Source: Mangrovivirga halotolerans (GTDB lineage: Bacteria; Bacteroidota; Bacteroidia; Cytophagales; Cyclobacteriaceae). From it: a stretch of 64,000 bases of DNA. Shown here in pieces: positions 47,067-56,597 of the stretch. The stretch spans positions 97,355 to 161,354 of the forward strand of contig NZ_JAPFQN010000012.1 in assembly GCF_026241165.1 (NCBI RefSeq), read 5' to 3'. The position numbers and the translations under genes were made by a program. The notes beneath the pieces are model-generated. The model saw nothing but the letters and a program-made list of their open reading frames with translations. It searched no databases and was not told the origin of the DNA. The stretch's first letter is position 1. Every line of letters starts with the position of its first letter.

Positions 47067-49940
47067 TTATTCTAATTCTGCCTTTAAATACTTACCTGTG
47101 TAATTATTCGTATTTTTAATGAGATCTTCCGGTGTCCCTTCAAACATAATTTCTCCACCTGCTTCACCACCTTCAGGTCCCAGGTCAATAATATGATCAC
47201 AAACTTTTATTACATCGAGGTTGTGTTCAATGATCAAAACAGTGTTTCCTTTGTCGACCAGGCGATTTAATACATCGAGCAAATGGCTGATATCCTGAAA
47301 ATGTAATCCGGTAGTCGGTTCATCTAAAATATAGATCGTTTTCCCGGTGTCTTTTTTTGTAAGTTCAGTAGACAATTTTACCCTTTGCGCTTCTCCTCCG
47401 GATAAAGTTGTCGCATGCTGTCCTAAGCTAATGTAACCCAAACCAACTTCTTCAAGTGTTTTAACTTTCCTGGCAATTTTTGGCAGGTGTTCAAAAAATT
47501 CAACAGCCTGTTCAACTGTCATGTCAAGTACATCAGCAATCGATTTTCCTTTATATCTGACTTCCAGTGTTTCCCGATTGTATCTTTTACCTTTACAGGT
47601 TTCACACTCTACATAGACATCAGGAAGAAAATCCATTTCGATCACCCGCATTCCTCCTCCTTCGCAGGTTTCGCATCTGCCTCCTTTTACATTAAAAGAA
47701 AACCTCCCGGGTTTATAGCCGCGAATCTTAGATTCCGGTAATTCAGAAAAAAGAGCTCTGATATCACTAAAAACTCCAGTATAAGTGGCCGGGTTTGACC
47801 GAGGAGTACGACCAATAGGTGATTGATCCACCTCAATTACTTTATCAATATTTTCGAGTCCTTCAAGCGATTTATGAGGCATCGCTTTCCTTGAAGAACG
47901 GTAGACATAATTATTTAATAAAGGATACAAAGTCTCATGGATCAGAGTTGATTTACCACTTCCTGAAACTCCAGTGATACAGATCATTTTTCCAAGTGGA
48001 AGTTTTAGATCAACACCTTTCAGGTTATTGCCCGAAGCTCCAAGTAATGCTAGGTCCTTACCGGTTCCTTCTCTCCTTTTCTCAGGTACTTCAATGGCCT
48101 TTTCTCCATTTAAATAATCAGCCGTTTTAGTATTAGATTTGATAAATTCCTCTGGAGTTCCTGCAGCTACAATTTTACCACCATGTCTTCCGGCTCCCGG
48201 TCCAATATCAATAATATAGTCCGACTCGAGCATCATATCTTTATCGTGCTCAACCACCATTACAGTATTACCAAGATCTCGAAGATCTTTTAATGCTTTG
48301 ATCAACTTTACATTATCTCTTTGATGTAGACCAATACTTGGTTCATCAAGAATATAAAGAACACCTGTAAGTTGGGTGCCAATCTGTGTGGCAAGTCTGA
48401 TTCGTTGAGCCTCTCCTCCGGACAAGGTTTTCAAAGGTCTGTTCAAATGAAGGTAGCTCAATCCCACATCCAGAAGAAAGCCAATTCTTTTCCTGACTTC
48501 CTTTAATATCTCCTTACCGATTAGTTTCTGCCTGTCCGTCATTCGCTCTTCCAGGCCATCCATCCATTCCCCTAACCGGCCAATTGAAAGCATCGCCAAT
48601 TCGGCAATGTTTTTATTATCAATCTTAAAGTGCAGTGATTCTTTTCTGAGCCGCTGCCCTTCACATTCCGGACAAACTGAAACGACCATATAGTCTTTGA
48701 TCCAGTCCTGGATTTTACTGCTTCCAGTCTCTAATTGTCCTTCAAGGAAAGGAATAATTCCTTCAAACGTAGTGTTCCACTTTGTGCCTGGATATTTCTT
48801 TGAATCAACAGCCACCAGTGAATCATCACCATTGAGAATAATCTCTTTCACCTCATCACTGAGGTCCTTAAATGGTGTAGTGATGCTTTGCTTATGTCTT
48901 TTAAGAATTGCATTGAGCTTTTTAAATACCCAGATATCCCGATAATCTCCAAGAGGGGCAATGGCTCCCTGCCGAATGCTCAATGAAGGATCGGGTATGA
49001 TACTTTCTAAAGTGATCTTTTCTATTTGGCCTAATCCATTACAAGTTGGACAAGCACCGTAAGGACTATTAAAAGAAAAGTTATTTGGAGCTGGTTCATC
49101 ATAAGAAAGACCTGTTTTCGGATCCATTAATGCCTTTGAGAAATGATGTACATCTCCATTTTCATCCAGGATCATCAAAACATCTTTCCCTTGTTGAAGC
49201 GAAACTTTAACTGAATCCAGTGTTCTTCTGTCTGCTTCACCCGAAGGTTTTAACCGGTCTACGACAATCTCAATATCGTGAACCTTGTACCGGTCAACCT
49301 GCATTTTTGGAGCAACATCCATGAGCTCCCCATCAATCCTTACCGAAGTATATCCGGATTTTCTGATCTGCTGGAACAACTCCCGATAATGACCTTTACG
49401 TCCTTTTACTACGGGAGCCAGTAAATATATTTTTTGTCCTTTGAATTTTGAAACGATCTGTTTTACGATCTGGTCCTCGGTCTGCTGAACCATTTTCTCT
49501 CCACTTAAATATGAAAAGGCCTCACCTGTCCTGGCGAAGAGCAACCTTAGGAAGTCATAAATTTCTGTTGTTGTACCAACAGTTGATCGTGGATTTTTGG
49601 AAGTAGTCTTTTGCTCTATTGAAATAACCGGAGAAAGTCCACTAATCTTATCTACATCGGGTCTTTCCATGCCCCCGATAAATGATCGGGCATAGGCGGA
49701 AAAGCTCTCCATGTATCGACGCTGACCTTCCGCATAAATTGTATCAAATGCTAAAGAAGATTTTCCACTACCACTGATCCCGGTTAAAACAACCAGTTTA
49801 TTTCTTGGGATCTTAACGTCAAAGTTGGTGAGGTTGTGTTCTCTGGCACCAAAAACCTCAATATATTCATGCCCCGTCAGATCGATCGGTTCGTCAGTAT
49901 TTTTAGATTTCTTTTGCTTTATTTCCGCACCGGTATCCAT
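47067..49940 (-). CDS. uvrA: Excinuclease ABC subunit A
   Basis: UvrA finds DNA lesions and loads UvrB. The 957-residue protein has two ABC ATPase modules with P-loops GISGSGKSSLAFDT (near residue 55) and GVSGSGKSTLIHETL (near 660), two ABC signatures (LSGGEAQRIRLA and LSGGEAQRVKLS), and zinc-binding Cys pairs (CPTCNGLGQIEKI, CETCEGGGMRV, CETCKGKRYNRETL). It starts inside the last 22 bases of the lytic transglycosylase gene. Confidence 0.97.
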   Translation of the reverse strand: MDTGAEIKQKKSKNTDEPIDLTGHEYIEVFGAREHNLTNFDVKIPRNKLVVLTGISGSGKSSLAFDTIYAEGQRRYMESFSAYARSFIGGMERPDVDKISGLSPVISIEQKTTSKNPRSTVGTTTEIYDFLRLLFARTGEAFSYLSGEKMVQQTEDQIVKQIVSKFKGQKIYLLAPVVKGRKGHYRELFQQIRKSGYTSVRIDGELMDVAPKMQVDRYKVHDIEIVVDRLKPSGEADRRTLDSVKVSLQQGKDVLMILDENGDVHHFSKALMDPKTGLSYDEPAPNNFSFNSPYGACPTCNGLGQIEKITLESIIPDPSLSIRQGAIAPLGDYRDIWVFKKLNAILKRHKQSITTPFKDLSDEVKEIILNGDDSLVAVDSKKYPGTKWNTTFEGIIPFLEGQLETGSSKIQDWIKDYMVVSVCPECEGQRLRKESLHFKIDNKNIAELAMLSIGRLGEWMDGLEERMTDRQKLIGKEILKEVRKRIGFLLDVGLSYLHLNRPLKTLSGGEAQRIRLATQIGTQLTGVLYILDEPSIGLHQRDNVKLIKALKDLRDLGNTVMVVEHDKDMMLESDYIIDIGPGAGRHGGKIVAAGTPEEFIKSNTKTADYLNGEKAIEVPEKRREGTGKDLALLGASGNNLKGVDLKLPLGKMICITGVSGSGKSTLIHETLYPLLNNYVYRSSRKAMPHKSLEGLENIDKVIEVDQSPIGRTPRSNPATYTGVFSDIRALFSELPESKIRGYKPGRFSFNVKGGRCETCEGGGMRVIEMDFLPDVYVECETCKGKRYNRETLEVRYKGKSIADVLDMTVEQAVEFFEHLPKIARKVKTLEEVGLGYISLGQHATTLSGGEAQRVKLSTELTKKDTGKTIYILDEPTTGLHFQDISHLLDVLNRLVDKGNTVLIIEHNLDVIKVCDHIIDLGPEGGEAGGEIMFEGTPEDLIKNTNNYTGKYLKAELE

Positions 49941-50881
49941 ATATCGTATTGCTCTCCGTCTTTTACTGTTAACTTATCGTCTCTCAACCATTGGTTATAC
50001 GCTTTAAGAAGCTTATAGTTTATCCCTTGTTTCAGGGAAAACTCTACCAGGTCAGGGATTGTTTCTGTAACAGTCACTTTGCGCATTTCGATCATGCTGT
50101 AAAGGTTTTCTTCATCGATCTCAAAACCATAATCGGAAGGACTCTGAAGAAGTTCTTTACAAGCAAGAATCCTGAAAACATAACGGGATGTTTCATCATT
50201 CAGCATCAAGTCGTAATAACTATCGACTTTCTGATTTTCCAATGCCCTTTTAATACCTGCAAGCCCACGATTGTAGCTTGCCGCAACAAGTGTCCAGTCA
50301 CCCAGATCCTCATATGCATTTAGTAAATAATCGCATGCTGCATATGTTGCTTTTATCGGATCGTAGCGTTCATCTACCTGCCTGTTGATCTCAAGGTCAT
50401 ACTCAATTCCTGTAGCTTTCAGAAATTGCCAGAAACCTACAGCCCCGGCAGGAGAAACTACATTTTGAAACCCTGACTCTATTGCGCAAAGGTACTTAAA
50501 GTCATCCGGTACTCCTTTCTCCTTTAGTATCTTTTCGATTTGTGGCAACCACCTGTTTGCTCGTTTAAATAAAAAAATCGAGTTGTTGTGCCAATAAGTA
50601 TTTATATGAATCTCTCTATCAAGACGTTCCCTTACATCAGGGATACCAAGAGGCACCTCCTCGCCGGCAAATTTCAACGAATCCGGCAAGTCGATCATCA
50701 CCGTTTTTGTCGAATAGACCACAGGCTCACCCGGTTGTGCATTAAAAGGTGATGGTGCCGGGTCATGCTGGTAATCCTGCTTTATTTCCGGAGGCTTACC
50801 AAATTCTGCATAAATGATATAAAAAAACAAGGTGAATACCGTGAAAGTATTCAGTGCAAGTAGAAGATTCTTTGTATTCAT
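49919..50881 (-). CDS. Lytic transglycosylase (SLT domain)
   Basis: The 320-residue protein has an N-terminal membrane helix (LLALNTFTVFTLFFYIIYA). An SLT-type domain (about 110-245) has the catalytic glutamate in LCAIESGFQNVVSPAGAVGFWQF, followed by VDERYDPIKATYAACDYL and VAASYNRGLAGI. It cleaves peptidoglycan glycan strands without water. It resembles MltD but lacks clear LysM repeats. Its ATG overlaps the stop of the LOG gene by one base, and its end overlaps uvrA. Confidence 0.93.
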   Translation of the reverse strand: MNTKNLLLALNTFTVFTLFFYIIYAEFGKPPEIKQDYQHDPAPSPFNAQPGEPVVYSTKTVMIDLPDSLKFAGEEVPLGIPDVRERLDREIHINTYWHNNSIFLFKRANRWLPQIEKILKEKGVPDDFKYLCAIESGFQNVVSPAGAVGFWQFLKATGIEYDLEINRQVDERYDPIKATYAACDYLLNAYEDLGDWTLVAASYNRGLAGIKRALENQKVDSYYDLMLNDETSRYVFRILACKELLQSPSDYGFEIDEENLYSMIEMRKVTVTETIPDLVEFSLKQGINYKLLKAYNQWLRDDKLTVKDGEQYDIWIPVRK

Positions 50882-51609
50882 TAAAAGTTTGGAGACAATA
50901 AGTATTTAGAATAAAATTCGTCTATTACTTTAACTGCGTCGTCTACAGTATCAACAATATGAAAAAGATCAAGGTCTTCTTCACTGATATTATTTTCAGC
51001 TTGTAACAAGGTATCCTGGATCCAGGTAGCAAGGCCACCCCAGAATGATTTTCCTACTAAAACAATCGGGAAAGCCCCAATTTTCTTAGTCTGGATCAGA
51101 GTTAACGCTTCAAAAAATTCATCAAGCGTTCCAAATCCACCCGGCATTACAATAAAACCCTGGGAGTATCTTACAAACATTACCTTTCTAACAAAGAAAT
51201 AGTCAAAGTTGATAAGCTTATCTCTGTCAATATAAACGTTGTTGAACTGCTCAAACGGGAGGTGAATATTAAGACCTACAGAACGTCCACCTTCAGAATT
51301 AGCACCGCGGTTACCGGCCTCCATAATACCCGGGCCACCACCAGTGATCACTCCATAACCATGCCTTACCAGTTTAGCGGCAATATCATGGGCCATCTTA
51401 TAATATTTGTGATCATCACGGGTTCTTGCTGATCCGAAAACTGAAACACAAGGTCCAATCTTGGCAAGCTTTTCGAAACCTTCGACGAACTCTGACATTA
51501 CTTTGAATATTACCCATGAGTCCGTACTCTTGATCTCATTCCAATTCTTTTCTTTAAATGCTTTGACAATCCTATGTTCTTCCTCTTTATTTATTTTTTG
51601 TTCTTCCAT
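50881..51609 (-). CDS. LOG family protein (TIGR00730)
   Basis: The 242-residue protein carries both LOG signatures, GGGPGIMEAGNRGA and MPGGFGTLDEFFE, in a Rossmann-like fold. Family members are nucleotide-5'-monophosphate phosphoribohydrolases, some of which release cytokinin-type bases. The N-terminal ~55 residues form an extra helical segment. It heads a three-gene unit with the lytic transglycosylase and uvrA. Confidence 0.93.
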   Translation of the reverse strand: MEEQKINKEEEHRIVKAFKEKNWNEIKSTDSWVIFKVMSEFVEGFEKLAKIGPCVSVFGSARTRDDHKYYKMAHDIAAKLVRHGYGVITGGGPGIMEAGNRGANSEGGRSVGLNIHLPFEQFNNVYIDRDKLINFDYFFVRKVMFVRYSQGFIVMPGGFGTLDEFFEALTLIQTKKIGAFPIVLVGKSFWGGLATWIQDTLLQAENNISEEDLDLFHIVDTVDDAVKVIDEFYSKYLLSPNF

Positions 51610-51692
51610 TAGTTTCTTTCCTTTAAATATTAAAGCAACCTTGAATTTAGCATTTTATTTCAAAAAAGATCAACCGATGTAGTAAAATATCT

Positions 51693-52592
51693 CTATAATA
51701 AGTCTTTTAAAGCTTCCTCTACGTTACTGAATTTAAACTTAAACCCTGTTTTTTGAATTTTTTGACTGGAAACTTTTTGACCTCCAAGTAATACCTCTGC
51801 CCTTTCCCCAAGCATAGTTTTCAATACGAAACCGGGTACATTTGGCAAAAATAATGGCTTACCCAATACCTTTGCTGCCTTTTTGGTTATCTCCTTATTA
51901 GTAACCGGATTTGGAGCTACACCATTGTACACTCCCTTAAGTTCATGATTTTCTAATAAATGAATAAAGATATCAGTCAGATCGTCAATATGGATCCAGC
52001 TCATATACTGATCGCCCGAACCTAAAGGTGCCCCGGCATATAATTTGATCGGCTGCACCAATTGAGGCAATGCTCCTCCTTCAGATGCTAACACAATCCC
52101 TATCCGCACCTGGGCCAGCCTCGTGTCAGAATCGATCTCCTTTTCTGCCTCCTCCCACTTAACAGTGACATCTGCCAGAAAATCATCTCCCGGATCGTGA
52201 TCCTCCTCTATTAATTTATCCCCGGTGTCCTTGCCATAATAACCAATTGCCGAGGCACCGATAACAGTTTTGATGTTGTCAAAAAGTGGAACATGCTCAG
52301 AGAGAAGTCTCGAACTTTCCGTTCTGCTCTTAAGAATTACTTCTTTCCGACTATCCGTCCAGGCCTCGTCAAAGACTCCTGCCCCGGCTAAATGAATTAC
52401 AGCATCAGCAGTAGCCAGGGGTGTTGTGTCGATTTCTTTCGTCGACGGAGACCAAAAATATTGCGGAGGGTTGCTATCTTTGTTTTCCGTACGGCTATAA
52501 ATTGACACCTGGTATCCTTTTTGCAGAAGTTTTTTGGTCAGATTTGAGCCGACAAGTCCGGTTCCTCCGGTTATAACTACATGATTATCCAT
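51693..52592 (-). CDS. TIGR01777 family epimerase
   Basis: The 299-residue NAD-dependent epimerase/dehydratase-like protein has the Rossmann motif TGGTGLVGSNL, the active-site region GASAIGYYGKDTGD and the C-terminal DUF1731-like segment (NVPGFVLKTMLGERAEVLLGG). This matches the YfcH/TIGR01777 family, whose substrate is unknown. Only 13 bases separate its ATG from that of the divergent gene. Confidence 0.92.
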   Translation of the reverse strand: MDNHVVITGGTGLVGSNLTKKLLQKGYQVSIYSRTENKDSNPPQYFWSPSTKEIDTTPLATADAVIHLAGAGVFDEAWTDSRKEVILKSRTESSRLLSEHVPLFDNIKTVIGASAIGYYGKDTGDKLIEEDHDPGDDFLADVTVKWEEAEKEIDSDTRLAQVRIGIVLASEGGALPQLVQPIKLYAGAPLGSGDQYMSWIHIDDLTDIFIHLLENHELKGVYNGVAPNPVTNKEITKKAAKVLGKPLFLPNVPGFVLKTMLGERAEVLLGGQKVSSQKIQKTGFKFKFSNVEEALKDLL

Positions 52593-52605
52593 AAAAATTC
52601 TTTAT

Positions 52606-53280
52606 ATGTTTTTAAGATACACATTTATGACTCTTTTTGGTATGCTTTGTTTGGTTAGCTCCGGACAAAATGAGCTTTCTTATACAGAAAAAGAGGCTAA
52701 TATTGATGGAATGAAGTATTTGGGGGCAACATTTGTATTAAAAGGTGATAAAAAAATCATTGAAGAATCTGTAGAAATGGTGGTTCATGACAATGGAAAA
52801 AAAGACCGCGTCGACGGATATGAGTTAACCTATTTTGAAACCAGTGGATTTAGTTTTTCAGGTAAAACTATTGCAACATCCGTTGAAAAAGTCGGTGATC
52901 GGCTATATACTATTTTTGTTGGCCTGCAAGATGATACTAAGCGAAAAGAAACAGAGAAAATAATATATTCGATTTATAACCAATATCAAACCCTTATTTT
53001 TCAAAAAATGCTCAGTAATGCCGAGGAAGCCTCTGAATATGTAAGCAAGGAATACGATAAAACACTAAGAAAGATCGATAATCTGAAAGGTGATATCGAA
53101 CATAACAAAGTGGAGATCAAACGGCTTCAAAAAATCATCTTAAAGCTAGAGCAGGAAAACCAGGAATACGATTCATTAATCAAAGTAAAAGAGATCGAAG
53201 CAGACAGCCTTTATGAGGAAACAGAAGTGATGAAAAAAGCCGTGGACCTGATCAAAGAAGACTTTTTAGAAAAGCAATAA
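52606..53280 (+). CDS. Secreted coiled-coil protein of unknown function
   Basis: The 224-residue protein has a short signal peptide ending near SSGQ, a beta-rich N-terminal half (about 25-125), and a long charged coiled coil (about 140-220, HNKVEIKRLQKIILKLEQEN). I recognise no family. An internal ATG at 52627 could also be the start and would give a shorter signal peptide. It is read away from the epimerase gene. Confidence 0.7.
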   Translation: MFLRYTFMTLFGMLCLVSSGQNELSYTEKEANIDGMKYLGATFVLKGDKKIIEESVEMVVHDNGKKDRVDGYELTYFETSGFSFSGKTIATSVEKVGDRLYTIFVGLQDDTKRKETEKIIYSIYNQYQTLIFQKMLSNAEEASEYVSKEYDKTLRKIDNLKGDIEHNKVEIKRLQKIILKLEQENQEYDSLIKVKEIEADSLYEETEVMKKAVDLIKEDFLEKQ

Positions 53281-53313
53281 AAAAGGGCAGCTCCACTCGT
53301 GGATGCTGCCCCA
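53281..53313 (-). terminator. Terminator of the TonB-dependent receptor gene
   Basis: GGGCAG..TCCA, a 4-base loop, TGGA..CTGCCC form a hairpin with a T-run after it on the minus strand, 23 bases beyond the receptor stop. It lies directly after the stop of the convergent gene and may weakly serve it too. Confidence 0.85.
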
Positions 53314-53335
53314 AAATGAACCCTCAAAAGGTTTT

Positions 53336-56224
53336 TTAAAAGCTGTATGATACTCCAAGGTTGATATCTGTTCCAACCTGGTAACTTTCATAGATAAAGT
53401 CTGTATCCTTGAATTTTTTCTCGTAATTCATATTCAGGATATTCATTGCTTTAAATGAAACTGACCAATGCTCATTAATACTCTTTCTTGAAACAAAGTT
53501 CAGAGAAGGTCGAGACTGCTCATAAACATCCGGATCAAGCGGACCAGTGATATATGCTAACCTTTCACCCCAAATATTGAAGCTTAATGTATTGTCCCAA
53601 TCTAGCTTAGGGCTATAGTGATTTAATGAAAGGTTTATTATATAAGGTGACTGTCCTTGTAAAGGCCTCCAGTCTTCGAAATCTAACTCTTGCTCCTGGT
53701 AAGCATCAATTTCTTCCTGACTTTTGTTTATTCTTGAATAAATGTAGCTGAAGTTAGCTCCGAACTTAAAGTTCTCGAATTTCTCACCCAGGAAATCAAG
53801 TCTCTTTCTAAATTCGATCTCAGCACCATAAACTGTTGCGTTATCTAAGTTAATCGGCTTAATTTCAGGTGATCCTGAGTTCGGAGAAAGTTGTAAAACA
53901 ATCGGGTTATTAAAGTTCTTGTAATAGGCTGAAACAGCGAACATTTCACCCGCCTTAGGAAATAATTCATATCGAAGATCGAAGTTATGAATTTTAGTTG
54001 CCTGAAGGTTAATATTTCCCTGATAGTTCGGTCTACCAATGATCCCGATAGAATAAACCGGAGAAATTTCTCTTAAATTAGGTCTTGCCAGTGTTTTACC
54101 ATAAGCAAATCTCAAATTAGCATTTTCAGATAATTTATACTTAGTGTTTACAGATGGTAAGAAATTTATTTGGTTTACTACTCCCCTTCCAGCACTCTCA
54201 TCTCTACTTACTGTATTTATATCTGTGCTTTCAACTCTTATACCACCAACAAACTGAAAGTTCTTTGATACTTCGATGTCTGCCATTGCATACCCTGAAA
54301 TAATAGTTTCTTCACCAGTATAAAAGTTAGGTATGAATGATCTGTTTCTGAAATAATTACCAAAACCGTAAGAGCTTGTTCCATTAGACGAAGGCGAATC
54401 AACGACACCATAGTTACTATTGTCAAAGAATGCTTCTAAATCTCCACTAGCACCATTAAAAGTTAAATAAGATGGGTTCAGCTGATTTGGAGTCGGGTTA
54501 ACCTGCTCGTAGAAATAATCTTCAAATACACGGTCTTTCTTAGAGTACCAACCGCCTACTTTAAATTTATGATTAAACCCTGCAAAAGGTTTTAATTCAA
54601 TATCAAGCTTAGCAGTATTTTGAACATCATCTAAATATCTAAAAATATGAGATGGTAAATAACCAATTTCTGATGCTCCCATGAAATATACATCTTCACC
54701 GTCCACAATATCTTTTGCATAAGCAAAGATTTTCATATCAGGAAGATCTTGTTTTACATTGATTCGGCCAACAGACCAGTCAATCTTAAGTTCTTTAAAC
54801 TCATTAAAATAATGTTTACCTCTTAATTGTACATTGCTTAATGTTCTTTCCTTGAAGGAGGTCAAGGTTGAAGTAAAGTAAGGTTTAGTAACACTAGACC
54901 ACGTGCCATCATTAATAGTGGCAGAAGATTCTCCTACATGATTATAAATCACGTCAAGGTTTATTTCATTTGTAGGATTGAACTGATAAGATAATCCCGC
55001 CAAAGCACCAACTGATGCTTTATCAGTTCCTGTTCGTGTCACATAGTTTTGCTCTTCGATTGGTCCTACCTCCGCGTCAACAGTATTATAATAACCTGCC
55101 TGGCCACTACCTACATAATCAAATGATCTATCGTAAAATAAGCCGATGTTATACCCAAGCTTTTTCTCTCCCAGACCTAGCTGATCTCCGAAAGATACAT
55201 TAAGGCCATGATTCAGAGAAGAGCTTCCTGTGGTTGGTAAAAAATTACCACCAAGGGATTTTGCAGACTGATCTATCAGATTTCGCTGTGATTCATTTTC
55301 AGGGTTTCTACCTTGAATAGATAAATTGATAGCATCTCTCAGTTCATAGTTATTATCTACAACTACATCAGGTCTGTCACGCGTTCCGTCATCAAAACCT
55401 AACCAATCTGTGCTACCCTTGTTTCCATCAGAAATAAAGCTATCATTAAAGCTACTCTGAGTATTATATCCCATGCTTAATCCTACATTTAAGTAAAATT
55501 CTTCAGGCATACTTTTAGTTGAAATATTTACAGCTCCTCCTGTGAAATTACCTGGAAGATCAGGAGTAAAAGTCTTTTGAGTAACGATATTCATTACCAT
55601 ATCCGAAGGAATCATATCCATACTAGTTGAGTTTCTGTAAGGATCTGCAGATGGCATTGGTATACCGTTTAATAAGGAAATCGAGTATCTGTCCCCCAGA
55701 CCTCTCATTACTACATATTTACCATCTTCGATAGAGGCTCCGGTAACTTGTTTCATCGATTCAGCAGCATTGGATGCTCCAAGATTTTTGATTTCCTGAG
55801 AAGAAATACCATCCTGTACACCAACAGCTTTTCTTTGCATAGAAAGTAATGCTGCCTCGTTGTTTTTAATTTGCTTTGCAACAACAACAACTTCTTCCAT
55901 TTGCTGAACATCTGATGCCAGAGCTACAGATATCTCCGTGTTTTGACCGTCTTTGATTTCAACACCCTCAATTGTTTTCTTTTGATAAGAAACGTATGAA
56001 ATCTCAACATTATACGTTCCTGCAGGAATGTTTTTAATAGAATAATTACCATAAATATCAGTAACCATTCCTTTTGAAATTGATGGAATGTAAACTGTGG
56101 CACCGATCAGCTCTTCGCCAGTCTCGCCATCTGTAATCATTCCACTCATACTACCATTCTGTGCATGGGCTGCAAATGCCCCTGTTACGAATAATAAGAA
56201 AAATAATACCTTTGAGTAATTCAT
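53336..56224 (-). CDS. TonB-dependent receptor with carboxypeptidase-regulatory-like domain
   Basis: The outer-membrane transporter (about 962 residues from the chosen start) has a signal peptide (GAFAAHAQNG) and a CarboxypepD_reg-like domain (about 22-100, GMITDGETGEELIGATVYI). The plug (about 115-230, SSQEIKNLGASNAAESMKQV) and a 22-strand-type barrel ending LGVSYSF follow. The TonB box is not clear. No SusD partner is adjacent, so it is not a classic polysaccharide locus. The longest frame begins with TTG at 56263; the ATG at 56224 gives a normal signal peptide. Confidence 0.93.
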   Translation of the reverse strand: MNYSKVLFFLLFVTGAFAAHAQNGSMSGMITDGETGEELIGATVYIPSISKGMVTDIYGNYSIKNIPAGTYNVEISYVSYQKKTIEGVEIKDGQNTEISVALASDVQQMEEVVVVAKQIKNNEAALLSMQRKAVGVQDGISSQEIKNLGASNAAESMKQVTGASIEDGKYVVMRGLGDRYSISLLNGIPMPSADPYRNSTSMDMIPSDMVMNIVTQKTFTPDLPGNFTGGAVNISTKSMPEEFYLNVGLSMGYNTQSSFNDSFISDGNKGSTDWLGFDDGTRDRPDVVVDNNYELRDAINLSIQGRNPENESQRNLIDQSAKSLGGNFLPTTGSSSLNHGLNVSFGDQLGLGEKKLGYNIGLFYDRSFDYVGSGQAGYYNTVDAEVGPIEEQNYVTRTGTDKASVGALAGLSYQFNPTNEINLDVIYNHVGESSATINDGTWSSVTKPYFTSTLTSFKERTLSNVQLRGKHYFNEFKELKIDWSVGRINVKQDLPDMKIFAYAKDIVDGEDVYFMGASEIGYLPSHIFRYLDDVQNTAKLDIELKPFAGFNHKFKVGGWYSKKDRVFEDYFYEQVNPTPNQLNPSYLTFNGASGDLEAFFDNSNYGVVDSPSSNGTSSYGFGNYFRNRSFIPNFYTGEETIISGYAMADIEVSKNFQFVGGIRVESTDINTVSRDESAGRGVVNQINFLPSVNTKYKLSENANLRFAYGKTLARPNLREISPVYSIGIIGRPNYQGNINLQATKIHNFDLRYELFPKAGEMFAVSAYYKNFNNPIVLQLSPNSGSPEIKPINLDNATVYGAEIEFRKRLDFLGEKFENFKFGANFSYIYSRINKSQEEIDAYQEQELDFEDWRPLQGQSPYIINLSLNHYSPKLDWDNTLSFNIWGERLAYITGPLDPDVYEQSRPSLNFVSRKSINEHWSVSFKAMNILNMNYEKKFKDTDFIYESYQVGTDINLGVSYSF

Positions 56225-56246
56225 TTCATTTTTAATTTTGATACTG

Positions 56247-56254
56247 CAAAGATA
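56247..56254 (-). promoter_or_regulatory. TAnnTTTG promoter -7 element for the TonB receptor
   Basis: TATCTTTG on the minus strand lies 23 bases upstream of the ATG at 56224. No good -33 element is at the expected distance, so activation by an upstream-bound regulator would fit. Confidence 0.5.
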
Positions 56255-56318
56255 TGCTGTCAATATAACGGACTGTTTACCTCGTTTTTATCAATTTGTT
56301 AACGCAATAAGAAACATT

Positions 56319-56368
56319 GTAAGAAGGGATTAACAATGCGTTAACATAAGAGGGGAAACTCATTAACA
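56319..56368 (-). promoter_or_regulatory. Pho-box-like 11-bp-phased direct repeats, proximal
   Basis: TTAACA (+ strand) occurs at 56330, 56341 and 56363, all on one 11-base phase, with a weaker GTAAGA at 56319. Read on the receptor's strand this is TGTTA-N6-TGTTA, the spacing of OmpR/PhoB-type operators. The factor is unknown. Confidence 0.5.
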
Positions 56369-56482
56369 GGTTGAAAATCAATAATGAGAACAGCAAGGTA
56401 AATTTTATCCTTCAATGTAAAAACAAGGCTTTTTTTTGATTGCAATAGGCTTTCTCAATATAAATTTTGGCAAAATCTTATT

Positions 56483-56510
56483 CTGACAAACACGTAACAT
56501 TTGTTTAACA
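56483..56510 (-). promoter_or_regulatory. Pho-box-like 11-bp-phased direct repeats, distal
   Basis: CTGACA at 56483, GTAACA at 56494 and TTAACA at 56505 (+ strand) form three units of 11 bases. On the receptor's strand they read TGTTA-N6-TGTTA-N6-TGTCA. It lies about 260-285 bases upstream of the receptor ATG. Confidence 0.5.
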
Positions 56511-56543
56511 TAATTATACCTGTTGGCAAGGGGTTTGGGAAAT

Positions 56544-56580
56544 AAAAAAAGGTCACCTCTGGATGAGATGACCTTTGTTG
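56544..56580 (-). terminator. Terminator of the beta-helix lipoprotein gene
   Basis: On the minus strand AAAGGTCATCTC, a 4-base loop and AGAGGTGACCTTT form a hairpin followed by TTTTTT. It lies 18 bases after the stop and cuts the lipoprotein gene off from the receptor gene. Confidence 0.9.
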
Positions 56581-56597
56581 AAAAGTGTGAGTTTATA

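Larger units (their letters stand above)
56225..56597. other. Control region of the TonB receptor
   Basis: The 373-base gap holds a TAnnTTTG-like element, two sets of 11-bp-phased direct repeats and the terminator of the upstream lipoprotein gene. No gene was found in it. Confidence 0.7.
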
